From: Maledivibacter sp.
Lineage (GTDB): Bacteria; Bacillota; Clostridia; Peptostreptococcales; Caminicellaceae
Reading direction: 5' to 3'
Length of the DNA: 64,000 bases
Assembly: GCA_025210375.1 (NCBI GenBank)
Contig: JAOASB010000052.1
Coordinates: forward strand, 62,001-126,000
Of this stretch, positions 55,191 through 63,962 are shown one piece after another. Position numbers and translations under genes: made by a program. Within the stretch, counting starts at the first letter, position 1; each line of letters starts with the position of its first letter. Below the pieces are notes generated by a model. It did not search any database. It was given only the letters and a program-made list of their open reading frames with translations, and was not told where the DNA came from.

Positions 55191-56240
55191 ATGAAGAGTT
55201 TAAGTAAATCCATATGCATTTCAATCTGTTTATTGATGCTTTTAATGACGGGTTGTAGTGCTGGTGCTGAGGGAAAGGATGCAGTAAATGTATTTAATGA
55301 AGAAGAGGGGATAGTATCTCAGGGAGTTATAGAAGCTAAGGAAGTCAGTATAAATAGTAAGATACCAGGAAGAATCGGAAAGATATACGTGGAAGAGGGT
55401 ATGGAAATAGAGGCAGGTAAACCAATCGTTGAAATAACCAGTGAAGAGCTTCAGGCTAAGAAGGAACAGGCCCTTGCCCTTGTAAAGGCTGCTGAGGCGG
55501 CTCATAAAGCAGCAAAGGGACAGGTTCAAGCGGCACAGTCTTTATCTCAAAAGGCACATAATGGAGCTAGGGAGCAGGAAATAGCCAAGGCTCAAGCCTA
55601 CTATGATCTTATGGTTTCTACATATGAAAGGGTAGAAAAACTTTATGAAAAGGGTGCAGTTTCTGAGCAGAAGAAGGAAGAAGTTAAAACACAATTGGAG
55701 GTTGCTAAGCAAACATTGAGTATGGCTAAGGAAGGGGCAAGAAGTGAGGATATAAATAGTGCAGAAGCCCTTGTTACTCAAGCATTATCAATGGAACAGG
55801 CTGCAAAGGGCAAGCTAGAGCAAGCACAAGGCGGACTTCAAGAGGTTGAGGCTTATTTAAAGGATACTAAAATATGCGCTCCTATAAACGGTACTGTGAC
55901 TCAGATAAATGCCGACGAAGGTGAGCTTGTGTCTACGGGAATGTCAATAGCTACCATCACAAACCTAAATAAAGCATGGGTAGAGGTTAAGATTAAGGAA
56001 ACAGACCTTGAAAAGATAGCCTTAGGTCAAGAAGTGAAGGTAAAGGTGCCTAGCTTTTCAGATGAAATATTTAAGGGGAAAGTAGTACGAATTAACAAAA
56101 AACCTGACTTTGCTACTAAAAGAGCTACTAATGATAATGGGAATTTTGATATCATTGCCTTTGGTGTAAAGATAGAAATAGAAAACAATGAAAAGGTATT
56201 AAGACCAGGAATGACAGCCTTTGCTCAGTTTTTAAAATAG
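55191..56240 (+). CDS. HlyD/YbhG-like periplasmic-adaptor lipoprotein
   Basis: A 349-aa adaptor. Signal helix with lipobox LMTGC (Cys22), a lipoyl-like half (INSKIPGRIGKIYVEEGMEI), a long alpha-helical hairpin (about 85-215), the second lipoyl half (TKICAPINGTVTQINADEGE) and a beta-barrel domain (about 255-349). This is the layout of adaptors joining an inner-membrane transporter to TolC. GAAAGGGG lies upstream. The permease gene begins immediately after the stop, so they are in one operon. Confidence 0.9.
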   Translation: MKSLSKSICISICLLMLLMTGCSAGAEGKDAVNVFNEEEGIVSQGVIEAKEVSINSKIPGRIGKIYVEEGMEIEAGKPIVEITSEELQAKKEQALALVKAAEAAHKAAKGQVQAAQSLSQKAHNGAREQEIAKAQAYYDLMVSTYERVEKLYEKGAVSEQKKEEVKTQLEVAKQTLSMAKEGARSEDINSAEALVTQALSMEQAAKGKLEQAQGGLQEVEAYLKDTKICAPINGTVTQINADEGELVSTGMSIATITNLNKAWVEVKIKETDLEKIALGQEVKVKVPSFSDEIFKGKVVRINKKPDFATKRATNDNGNFDIIAFGVKIEIENNEKVLRPGMTAFAQFLK

Positions 56241-56252
56241 GTGGTGAAAGCC

Positions 56253-57437
56253 GTGATAAGCAGCCTTTGTACTACGATAAAAAGAGAATTCGATATAATG
56301 GTGAAGGCGAAGATGATATTCATAGTAATTATACTCATCCCTCTCCTTACCAATTTTTTATTCGGTTATGAATTTGGAAAGGATGTACTGACTAAGATAC
56401 CCATGGCAGTATATGATGGAGATAACTCATCAATTAGTCGAATGATAGTGGAACAATTTAGAGAAAATGATATGTTTGATGTTAAGTATTACTTAAAAAA
56501 CAGTGATGATATGAAGGGCTTAATGGATGACAGTAAGATAAGGGTAGGAATGGTGATCCCCAAGGGCTTTGGTAAGGATGTGACAGGAACCAAGTCCCCA
56601 AGTATATTAATGGTATATGATGGCAGTCACATGCCCATGGCAGCTGCTGCCAAGAAAAGTGCATCGGAGATACTATTGACCTTAAAAACCGGTGTATTTA
56701 TGAAGCTGCTGCGGGGTAAGCTAAATCTTCCTGCGGACACAGCACAAAAAGTGGCTTTAGCCATAAATTTTAGCAGTAGAACATTGTATAATCCTACGGG
56801 AAGCTATAAGAACTTCTTAAACATAGGATTTGGAACTGCCATAGTACAATCAGGAATTGCCATAATGGCGGCAACAGCCATTAGGAGAGAAGAAATAGAA
56901 AAGGAAAAAAGCAAAAGAATAGGATATTTATTAGGGAAAATTATTTTCTATGGACTTTTAGGCTGGCTTTCCCTCGTATTATGTATATTTATTCAGAATA
57001 AGGTATTTAATATTCCACTTAGGGGACAATTCACCCATGCAGTGATACTCAGTATGGCACTTTCATTTGCAGTGGCATCCTTAAGCTTAATGATTTCCAC
57101 ATGGATTAGGGACTATATGTTTGCCACATTAGTAAATGCGGTCATATTCATACCTAATACAGTAATGGTAGGGTATACATGGCCAGTTTTATCTATGCCA
57201 AAACCCTATAGGATATTAGCTAATTTTTATCCCTTTTATCATTTTATAGATAATCTAAGGGACTTGTTCCTAAAGGGATTACCTATCTCAAAAATGGGTG
57301 GAGATATAGTATGGTTTATTAAGTTTACCATAGGGGTATTGATCATTGGTATACTAGGCATTTTGACGGCAAAGGGACGGGAATATATTGAGGAAAGTTC
57401 TCCAGATAAGGGGGGAGAAGAAATTGTCATTTCTTAA
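56253..57437 (+). CDS. ABC-2 type permease (YbhS/YbhR-like), first
   Basis: A 394-aa membrane protein: one N-terminal helix (about 20-40), a large extracytoplasmic domain (about 45-185, KIPMAVYDGDNSSISRMIVEQF) and five or six helices in the C-terminal half. This is the ABC2_membrane_3 pattern of drug or lipid exporters. I chose GTG 56253 because AGGTGG lies 8 bases upstream; two earlier GTG codons overlap that site. No ATP-binding subunit gene lies beside it or elsewhere in the window. Confidence 0.86.
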   Translation: MISSLCTTIKREFDIMVKAKMIFIVIILIPLLTNFLFGYEFGKDVLTKIPMAVYDGDNSSISRMIVEQFRENDMFDVKYYLKNSDDMKGLMDDSKIRVGMVIPKGFGKDVTGTKSPSILMVYDGSHMPMAAAAKKSASEILLTLKTGVFMKLLRGKLNLPADTAQKVALAINFSSRTLYNPTGSYKNFLNIGFGTAIVQSGIAIMAATAIRREEIEKEKSKRIGYLLGKIIFYGLLGWLSLVLCIFIQNKVFNIPLRGQFTHAVILSMALSFAVASLSLMISTWIRDYMFATLVNAVIFIPNTVMVGYTWPVLSMPKPYRILANFYPFYHFIDNLRDLFLKGLPISKMGGDIVWFIKFTIGVLIIGILGILTAKGREYIEESSPDKGGEEIVIS

Positions 57438-58563
57438 GATGATATTTAAAGAGTTAAAAAATACGATTTTAGATAGAGATGTCATACTGCTGATTTCATT
57501 AGGCTCTATATTTCTGACTCTTTTATTTGGTGGAGTATATATAAACAGCTATATTGAGGATATACCCGTTGCCATATTGGACGAAGATAATTCTAGCTTG
57601 AGTAGGATGATCGTACAACAGTTTGGTGATGACGATAGATTTGATTTGACCTATCATATAAATACAAGGGAAGAACTCAAGGATTTGATTGATTCCAGAA
57701 GGGTTCACATGGGGGTGTATATACCGCCGAATTTTTCTAAGGACGTTATGACCTTGGAGTCCTCCGACGTATTGATTCTTGTAGATGGAACCAACATGGT
57801 TGTAGGGAACAATGCATATGCCCAGGCTGTAAGTATAATTCAAACAATAGCCGCGGGAACGCAAATAAAGCTGATAGAGGCCAAGGGAATAGTGCCGAGT
57901 TTATCATATAATGTAGCTATGCCCTTTCAATTTACCGATAGAATGTTATATGATCCAAAGATGACATATATGAACTATCTGATCGTAGGATTTATTGGAA
58001 TTTTTTTGCAACAGGTTATGTTTTCGGGTGTGGGAATAAGCGTTGTAAAAAGAGGAGAATATTTTGCAGGTAAAAATACAATCAAAAAGCTTGTACCAAA
58101 GGTAATTGCCTTAGCTATACTGGCGCTATCATCTATGTGTATTGCGATTCACATAGCCCAAAGGGTTTTTAATGTTCCTATAAGGGGGAGTATAGGCATT
58201 GGATTACTATTTGCCTTTGTATTCATATTGGCAATCACCTGTCCAGCGATTATATTGGCTTCAATCGTAAAGGACAAATTGAAGTTTGCACAAATTTCAT
58301 ATATGCTGTCCCTACCTACCTTTGCAGCCAGTGGATACCTGTGGACCATTGATCAGCTGCCGGCCCCGATGGTTGCTGTTTATAAATGTCTATGGCCCCT
58401 TATATACTTTGTAAGGCCCTTTGATGAGGTTATGGTAAAGGGCTTGAGATTTGAAATGATTAAGGGCAATATATATGGATTGCTTTTATATACCTTGATA
58501 TGGATGCCCATAGCAATATTTATATTGAAAAGGAGATATAAAAACACTGAATGTACAAACTAA
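57424..58563 (+). CDS. ABC-2 type permease (YbhS/YbhR-like), second
   Basis: A 379-aa membrane protein with the same layout as its neighbour and clear similarity to it (DIPVAILDEDNSSLSRMIVQQF against the first copy), so the pair probably arose by duplication and forms a heterodimer. TTG start at 57424 with AAGGGGGGAG 6 bases upstream; the gene overlaps the previous one by 14 bases. It ends the operon as far as can be seen. No ATPase follows; the next gene is a V-ATPase subunit about 330 bases on. Confidence 0.86.
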   Translation: MSFLKMIFKELKNTILDRDVILLISLGSIFLTLLFGGVYINSYIEDIPVAILDEDNSSLSRMIVQQFGDDDRFDLTYHINTREELKDLIDSRRVHMGVYIPPNFSKDVMTLESSDVLILVDGTNMVVGNNAYAQAVSIIQTIAAGTQIKLIEAKGIVPSLSYNVAMPFQFTDRMLYDPKMTYMNYLIVGFIGIFLQQVMFSGVGISVVKRGEYFAGKNTIKKLVPKVIALAILALSSMCIAIHIAQRVFNVPIRGSIGIGLLFAFVFILAITCPAIILASIVKDKLKFAQISYMLSLPTFAASGYLWTIDQLPAPMVAVYKCLWPLIYFVRPFDEVMVKGLRFEMIKGNIYGLLLYTLIWMPIAIFILKRRYKNTECTN

Positions 58564-58586
58564 CTTTTGGAAAAAATAGAAAAACT

Positions 58587-58880
58587 TTAACAAAATTTTA
58601 AAATATTGATATATAATAGAGATATGGTCTAATATCAAAATGTTGAATGTTATTCGGGTAAGTTTCGATGGCTTTTGATTTTGGGGTCCGATCTATGATA
58701 TGGGGACAGACATTTAAGTTATAAGTTATAAGTTCAGAGTTCTAAGTATTTAGGTCAAGTCTTTTGGGTCTTCAAATACCTAAAAGGTTTGACATAAAAC
58801 CTTGGAACTTGTAACTTGAAACCTCAAAAGCCCAACCCTTATAATTTATCACTTAGAACTGACAAAGCACAGCTTTGTCA
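58587..58880. repeat. AAGTTCTAAG-family repeat in the gap before the V-ATPase genes
   Basis: The gap 58564-58896 holds a weak promoter-like TTAACA (58587) with TATAAT (58612) at 19-base spacing, a remnant ATATGGGGACAGACAT (58700-58715), then the inverted-repeat family: AAGTTATAAGTTCAGAGTTCTAAG on the left, ACCTTGGAACTTGTAACTTG on the right, with AGGTCAAG/TTTGACAT in between. A TGACAAAGC-ACA-GCTTTGTCA hairpin (58860-58880) ends just before the ribosome binding site. Confidence 0.7.
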
Positions 58881-58896
58881 CAAACGGGGTGAATAC

Positions 58897-59211
58897 ATGG
58901 AAAATATAATTGATAAAATAGTGGATATAGATAGAAAGGCCCTTGATATAAAGGCAAAGACGGAGAAAATACTGCAGGACAATGGAAAAAAATTGAATGA
59001 AAAACTGGCTGAAATAGAAAAAAAGGAACTAGAAAATGCCAAAAAAGTTGGGGAGAAGAAATACCGAAAGCTTATAAAGCAAGGAGAAAATGAAAGGGAT
59101 GAAATAAAATCCCATACAAAAAAAGAATGTAGAAAGCTAGAAGAAAGCTATACTAAGATTCATAAAAAATTAGAAAAAGAAATTTTTTCTGTAATATTTA
59201 AAGATAATTAA
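58897..59211 (+). CDS. V-type ATP synthase peripheral-stalk subunit (G/H type)
   Basis: A 104-aa charged helical protein resembling the small peripheral-stalk subunit that pairs with subunit E in V/A-type ATPases (AtpH or NtpF type). It is nearly all coiled coil (ELENAKKVGEKKYRKLIKQG). ATG 58897 is preceded by GGGGTGA. Sequence alone would not prove the family, but the subunit C, I, K, F, E genes downstream do. A 309-base gap separates it from subunit C. Confidence 0.8.
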   Translation: MENIIDKIVDIDRKALDIKAKTEKILQDNGKKLNEKLAEIEKKELENAKKVGEKKYRKLIKQGENERDEIKSHTKKECRKLEESYTKIHKKLEKEIFSVIFKDN

Positions 59212-59520
59212 CTGAGCAAATTGTGAAATCACCTTCTACAAAACCATCAAATATGCTTATATCTAATATACAAACCATTACTATAAAACAAACATTTCCA
59301 TAGCATCTATTCAAATAATCATATCAAAATACTCTTATTTTTCCTTTATTCATACCAATATCTAATACAACAATCCAACTCCTAAATATACATATCACCC
59401 CATGGAATCGACCTAAATTTCATTTTCAACCATAGGAATGACCTGAAATTTTAATCTTAATCCATCACTAAAGACAATGCCACCAAAGCCCCCAACATCA
59501 CTGAAAAAGGATGTGAAATT
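59212..59520. other. G-depleted intergenic stretch inside the V-ATPase cluster
   Basis: From 59231 to 59400 the + strand has only two G's in 170 bases, opposite to the purine-rich + strand of all neighbouring genes. No reading frame of note occurs in either direction. At 59404-59420 and 59434-59451 two related words, GGAATCGACCTAAATTT and GGAATGACCTGAAATTTT, form a direct repeat. It may be the remains of a gene or insertion element on the - strand, or an unstructured leader. Confidence 0.7.
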
Positions 59521-60570
59521 ATGGGAAGCATAAAAAGATTTGCTGCTATAAATACGAAAATAAGGACATTGGAAGGACGACTTTTAACGGAGCATGACTA
59601 CAGTAGATTGATAGCAATGAATAGTGTTGGTGATATAGCAAGATATCTAAAGGAGCATACTGCCTATACCACCGTACTTGAAGGCATTAATTTGTCATTG
59701 ATAAATACGGATAAATTGGAGCTGTTACTAAAAAAATATATAGTGCAGCAATATCAAAGGCTCATACATTATTTTACCGATGAATATAGGAAGTTGTTTA
59801 AAATACTTTTCACAAGGTATGAAATAGAGGATTTAAAAATATTTTTAAGGGCCATAGACCGAGAAGAGAGCCTGGCAAATGTAAAGGATATGGTGGTATA
59901 CTCGGGCATTTACAGCACTATAGATTACGATGACTTAAGCCTATCAAAGAATTTAGAGGGATTAATAGATAGATTGAGGGGAACCGTTTATCATAATGCA
60001 TTGAAGGCATATACAAGGGAAGACCAAGAAAAAAGATTATTCTATATGGAAATGTCATTGGATCGTCTATATTTTAAGCTGCTCGCTGAAAAGCTAGAAA
60101 AGTTAGATAAAAGGGATAAGGATATATTAAGGGAGCTTCTTGGAAAAAATATAGATCTTATGAATCTTCAATGGATATATAGGGGTCTCAAATTCTATGG
60201 GCTTTCTCCAGAAGAGCTTATAAACTATACCCTGCACAATGGCCATTATTTGAATTTTAAAAGAATAAAGGAGCTGTGTTATGCAAAAAACGAAGGGGAA
60301 CTCATATATAAGATGATAGATTCAAAATATGGCTTTTTGTTTGATAATAAGGATACACTAGAAATATTTATGGAAAGGCGTATAGAAAGATACCTATATT
60401 TTCTTTTACTTGATTATAAAAGGAAAGAGAAGATGAATATAATTGAAGCCGTTGTATTTATACATCTTTTAGAATATGAAATGCGGGATATCATATCCAT
60501 AGTGGAAGCAGTACGATATGGAATGGATGAGGAAAGCACTACAAAATTCTTAGTTAGAGTTATTCAATAA
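59521..60570 (+). CDS. V-type ATP synthase subunit C (d subunit)
   Basis: A 349-aa helical protein of the V/A-ATPase subunit C (AC39/d) family, the socket linking the central stalk to the membrane ring. Features include the opening FAAINTKIRTLEGRLLTEHDY, the AIDREE region, and the closing ATP synthase C signature FIHLLEYEMRDIISIVEAVRYG. Its ribosome binding site is weak (AAAAAGGATGTG upstream). Length is normal. Subunit I follows after about 30 bases. Confidence 0.93.
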   Translation: MGSIKRFAAINTKIRTLEGRLLTEHDYSRLIAMNSVGDIARYLKEHTAYTTVLEGINLSLINTDKLELLLKKYIVQQYQRLIHYFTDEYRKLFKILFTRYEIEDLKIFLRAIDREESLANVKDMVVYSGIYSTIDYDDLSLSKNLEGLIDRLRGTVYHNALKAYTREDQEKRLFYMEMSLDRLYFKLLAEKLEKLDKRDKDILRELLGKNIDLMNLQWIYRGLKFYGLSPEELINYTLHNGHYLNFKRIKELCYAKNEGELIYKMIDSKYGFLFDNKDTLEIFMERRIERYLYFLLLDYKRKEKMNIIEAVVFIHLLEYEMRDIISIVEAVRYGMDEESTTKFLVRVIQ

Positions 60571-60604
60571 ATGAATGTGGGAGTCTTTGAGGGGAGGTGT
60601 AGTT

Positions 60605-62572
60605 ATGGCAGTGGAAAAGATGGAAATGCTTAACCTAGTTGCACCCATGGATGAGATAGATAACATTTCAAGGGATATAGTCTTACTTCAAAATATTCAT
60701 ATTGTAAATGCTTTAAATGAAATAAACAAAAGTAACTTTACCCTGTGTGTATTAGAGGAAAATCTCGAGGAGCTTGTGGATATGTGTGTCATTAAACCCT
60801 ATATGAAGGAAGCTGATTACAAGGGCATATCTGAAAAAATTAATAATTTGATGGGCTATCTTGGGTTGGATAAAGCTATCAAAGAAAAATATATAGATGA
60901 ATCCTATGATTTTCAAGACTCGATAAAGGAAATAGAGGATATTTATCCAGAAATTTGTGGAGTTTATAAAGAAAAATTTATTTATAATCATGAGCTGAAA
61001 AAAATAGAGGAATTTGACAGCCACATACATCATCTAAAGAGAACCAATGTAGATCTAAGCAGCTTAAATAATCTTAGCTTTTTTAGTTATAAGATAGGGA
61101 TTCTATCAAAGGAAAATATAAATAGGCTTAAGAAAAACTATGAAAATATATCCGCCATTGTTTTACATATAGGCAGTAATACAATAGGGGAGGTATATCT
61201 AGTTGTTAGCCCTAAGGACTTGGAAACTGAAACCAATAGGATATTGAACTCAGTGAATTTCCATGAGCTAGATATTCCAAAGGAATTTTTAGGAACTCCA
61301 GACCAGATAGTTGTCAACGTGGAGCAGAAAATAAAGGAAAATAAAGGAAAGCTAGAGTTGGTGAATCATAGGCTGGCACAATTAAAAGAGAAATACGGGT
61401 CTTCGGTTGAAAGGGCATATAGCAGACTGAGACTTGAGGAAGAAATAGTTCAGATAAAAAAGGAAACTGCCTGCACAAACAGCTATTTCTATCTCTCGGG
61501 CTGGGTGCCAGCCAGAGACAAGAAAAGAATCGAAAAGCGGTTTGAGAAATATGGGCATATGGTGCTTACTATGTTTAAGGATGTTTCTGAGGTTCACAAA
61601 TACATAATTCCACCCACTAAGCTTAAAAATAATAGACTGACTAGGCCCTTTGAATCCCTAGTAAAGATGTATGGGGTTCCCTCCTACGACGAACTCGATC
61701 CCACATTGTTTTTGAGCATCACCTATATGCTTTTATTTGGGATGATGTTTGGGGATGTTGGGCAGGGGCTGATATTACTTTTAGCTGGTTTATATTTCAG
61801 CAGGAAAAACAAAGATAGCTTGTATGGGGGAATACTGGCAAGGCTTGGGCTTAGTTCAACCATATTTGGATTTTTATATGGAAGTGTATTTGGATTTGAA
61901 CACATTATTCCCGCCCTATTGGTACATCCCATAGAGCATATAAGCTTTATGCTGACGGGGTCTGTTGTCATGGGAATTATACTGCTTATCACAAGTTTTG
62001 GCTACAGTATTGTTAATAAAGTAAGGCAAAGGGATATAAAGGAAGGCATATTTGGTAGAAATGGCTTAAATGGATTGATATTTTACTTAAGCCTATTGGG
62101 TCTTGTGGCCAATGTTGCACTTAAAAGAGAGATAATCCCATCCACTGTGCTTTACTTAATATTATTGATTTCCTTAGTCCTTATTGTGGTTAGGGAGCCA
62201 ATGGCTAATCTAATACTTAAGAAAAGACCACTATATCACGAGGAGATATCTAGCTACTATATAGAAAGTGGCTTTGATATATTTGAAACTCTACTTAGCA
62301 TGATGAGTAATACGATTTCCTTTATAAGGGTAGGAGCATTTGCCCTTAATCATGTTGGACTTTTCATAGCCTTTCAAACCATGGCAAAGCTCATGAACAA
62401 TTTTGCGGGAAGCATAATCATTTTTCTAATAGGCAACATCATTATAATATTCCTTGAAGGCTTAATAGTATTTATTCAGGGGTTAAGGCTACAATACTAT
62501 GAGCTTTTCAGTAAATATTATAAGGGTGAGGGAATAGAATTTGAGCCGGTGAAATTAGGGGCTAAATATTAA
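60605..62572 (+). CDS. V-type ATP synthase subunit I (a subunit)
   Basis: A 655-aa membrane subunit that forms the ion half-channels beside the rotor ring. The N-terminal cytoplasmic arm (about 1-345) is coiled-coil rich, followed by a membrane domain of seven or eight helices. Family signatures are IPPTKLKNNRLTRPFESLVK, LLFGMMFGDVGQGLIL and FIRVGAFALNHVGLFIAF, the last holding the essential Arg. ATG 60605 is preceded by GGGGAGGTG. Length is normal for bacterial NtpI-type subunits. Confidence 0.95.
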   Translation: MAVEKMEMLNLVAPMDEIDNISRDIVLLQNIHIVNALNEINKSNFTLCVLEENLEELVDMCVIKPYMKEADYKGISEKINNLMGYLGLDKAIKEKYIDESYDFQDSIKEIEDIYPEICGVYKEKFIYNHELKKIEEFDSHIHHLKRTNVDLSSLNNLSFFSYKIGILSKENINRLKKNYENISAIVLHIGSNTIGEVYLVVSPKDLETETNRILNSVNFHELDIPKEFLGTPDQIVVNVEQKIKENKGKLELVNHRLAQLKEKYGSSVERAYSRLRLEEEIVQIKKETACTNSYFYLSGWVPARDKKRIEKRFEKYGHMVLTMFKDVSEVHKYIIPPTKLKNNRLTRPFESLVKMYGVPSYDELDPTLFLSITYMLLFGMMFGDVGQGLILLLAGLYFSRKNKDSLYGGILARLGLSSTIFGFLYGSVFGFEHIIPALLVHPIEHISFMLTGSVVMGIILLITSFGYSIVNKVRQRDIKEGIFGRNGLNGLIFYLSLLGLVANVALKREIIPSTVLYLILLISLVLIVVREPMANLILKKRPLYHEEISSYYIESGFDIFETLLSMMSNTISFIRVGAFALNHVGLFIAFQTMAKLMNNFAGSIIIFLIGNIIIIFLEGLIVFIQGLRLQYYELFSKYYKGEGIEFEPVKLGAKY

Positions 62573-62587
62573 CTGGGGGTAATAAAC

Positions 62588-63010
62588 ATGAAATACATAC
62601 TAATTTCTTCAATAATCATTGTGATGTTAACAATAGGTTCTGGAATGATGATGGCATATATGAATTATGAGGGATCAAAGCCAAAGCTCAAAAAGGCACT
62701 TAAGTTCAATTTATTTACCTTTATTCCAATGATGCTTATGGCTCTTATAATCCTAGTACCCGATATAGTTTTGGCTATACCCCAGGGGGGAGCAAATCCT
62801 TCGGGCTTAGGATTTATCGCAGCGGCTCTTTGTACTGGTCTTGCAACCATAGGAGCAGGCTATGCAGTTGGAGCAGTTGGTTCTTCCGCATTAGGAGCGG
62901 TATCGGAAGATCCAAAGATACTTGGAAAAACCTTGATATTTGTTGGCCTAGCCGAAGGTATAGCCATATATGGATTGATCATCTCCATATTGATACTTGG
63001 TAGATTATAG
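62588..63010 (+). CDS. V-type ATP synthase subunit K (c ring)
   Basis: The 140-aa proteolipid of the membrane rotor. The C-terminal half is a clear c-type hairpin: GFIAAALCTGLATIGAGYAVGAVGSSALGAVSEDP, then the ion-carrying helix with Glu in VGLAEGIAIYGLIISILIL. The N-terminal half (two helices around 5-24 and 43-66) lacks an ion-carrying acid, as is usual in double-hairpin K subunits. GGGGGT precedes the ATG. The Glu is followed by Gly, so a classic F-type sodium motif is not seen; ion choice is open. Confidence 0.93.
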   Translation: MKYILISSIIIVMLTIGSGMMMAYMNYEGSKPKLKKALKFNLFTFIPMMLMALIILVPDIVLAIPQGGANPSGLGFIAAALCTGLATIGAGYAVGAVGSSALGAVSEDPKILGKTLIFVGLAEGIAIYGLIISILILGRL

Positions 63011-63019
63011 GGTTTTATC

Positions 63020-63325
63020 ATGAGATCCTATTTAATATGTGATGATAAGGATACCCTTATAGGAATGAGACTCGGTGGCATTGAAGGGGTTCTCGTTAAT
63101 ACCAGGAAGGATATATTAGATCAGCTCAAGAAAGTATTGTCCGATGATAGTGTGGGAATTGTAATCATTACGGAGAGTATATTATTGATGGCTGAAGATG
63201 AGATCATGAAAATAAAATTAGAAAGGGAATATCCATTGATTACGGCAATACCCGGTAGAGATGTGAAGAAAAGAGAAGATTATATATCTAAATATATAAG
63301 GGAGTCAATTGGAATCAAGATATGA
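63020..63325 (+). CDS. V-type ATP synthase subunit F
   Basis: A 101-aa central-stalk subunit with a Rossmann-like fold. Typical phrases are LIGMRLGGIEGVLV, VGIVIITESILLMAEDEI and PLITAIPGRD. Only a weak ribosome binding site (AGGG) stands before ATG 63020, and the gene lies 9 bases after subunit K, so coupled translation is likely. Length is normal. Confidence 0.93.
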   Translation: MRSYLICDDKDTLIGMRLGGIEGVLVNTRKDILDQLKKVLSDDSVGIVIITESILLMAEDEIMKIKLEREYPLITAIPGRDVKKREDYISKYIRESIGIKI

Positions 63326-63335
63326 GGTGGTAATT

Positions 63336-63962
63336 ATGATTACAGTGGAAGAGAAACTCGATGTATTCACAAAATTGGTGCTTGAAAAGGTACAAAGAGA
63401 ATATGAGGAAAAGAAAAAAGAAATAGATGAAAAAAATAATGAAATAATTCAGGGCCATAAATCGGAGATAAGTGAAAGGGCCCATAAATTAATTATAAAT
63501 ATAACTGGTAGGGGAGAAATACAAAAAAATCGTTTGATTTCAAGGGCAAAGGTTGAAGGTAAAAGGATTGTTTTAAGTAAGAAGGAAGAATTGTTGGAAA
63601 AGCTCATAGGAAATATAGAGGGAAAGGCCGTTCAATTTACATATGAAGACGACTACAAGGGTTATATTGTGAATAGTTTATGTGAAGCCCTTGAAAATTT
63701 AAAAAATAAAAAATCTATAATACTGTTTTTAACAGATAAGGACAGGGATAGATACAGGGAATTAATCATAAATACAGTAAGAGAGAATGGCTTTGACAGT
63801 GAAAACACACAGATTCAAAGCCTAGAACCTGGATTAATAGGGGGAGTAATAGCTATAGATAGGGAAAAAACAGTTAAAGTAGACTGCACCATAAAGACTA
63901 GGATAGAGGATAATAGAAATATGATTGGTAGGGTATTATATGATGCCCTGGATAGGAAATAG
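63336..63962 (+). CDS. V-type ATP synthase subunit E
   Basis: A 208-aa peripheral-stalk subunit: a long N-terminal helix (about 1-95, VQREYEEKKKEIDEKNNEI) and a globular C-terminal domain (about 100-208, LEPGLIGGVIAID). ATG 63336 is preceded by GAGGTGG, so it is preferred to TTG 63309. The operon should go on with catalytic subunits A and B beyond the window; the last three bases (63998-64000) are an ATG behind AGGGG that may be the next start. Confidence 0.92.
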   Translation: MITVEEKLDVFTKLVLEKVQREYEEKKKEIDEKNNEIIQGHKSEISERAHKLIINITGRGEIQKNRLISRAKVEGKRIVLSKKEELLEKLIGNIEGKAVQFTYEDDYKGYIVNSLCEALENLKNKKSIILFLTDKDRDRYRELIINTVRENGFDSENTQIQSLEPGLIGGVIAIDREKTVKVDCTIKTRIEDNRNMIGRVLYDALDRK

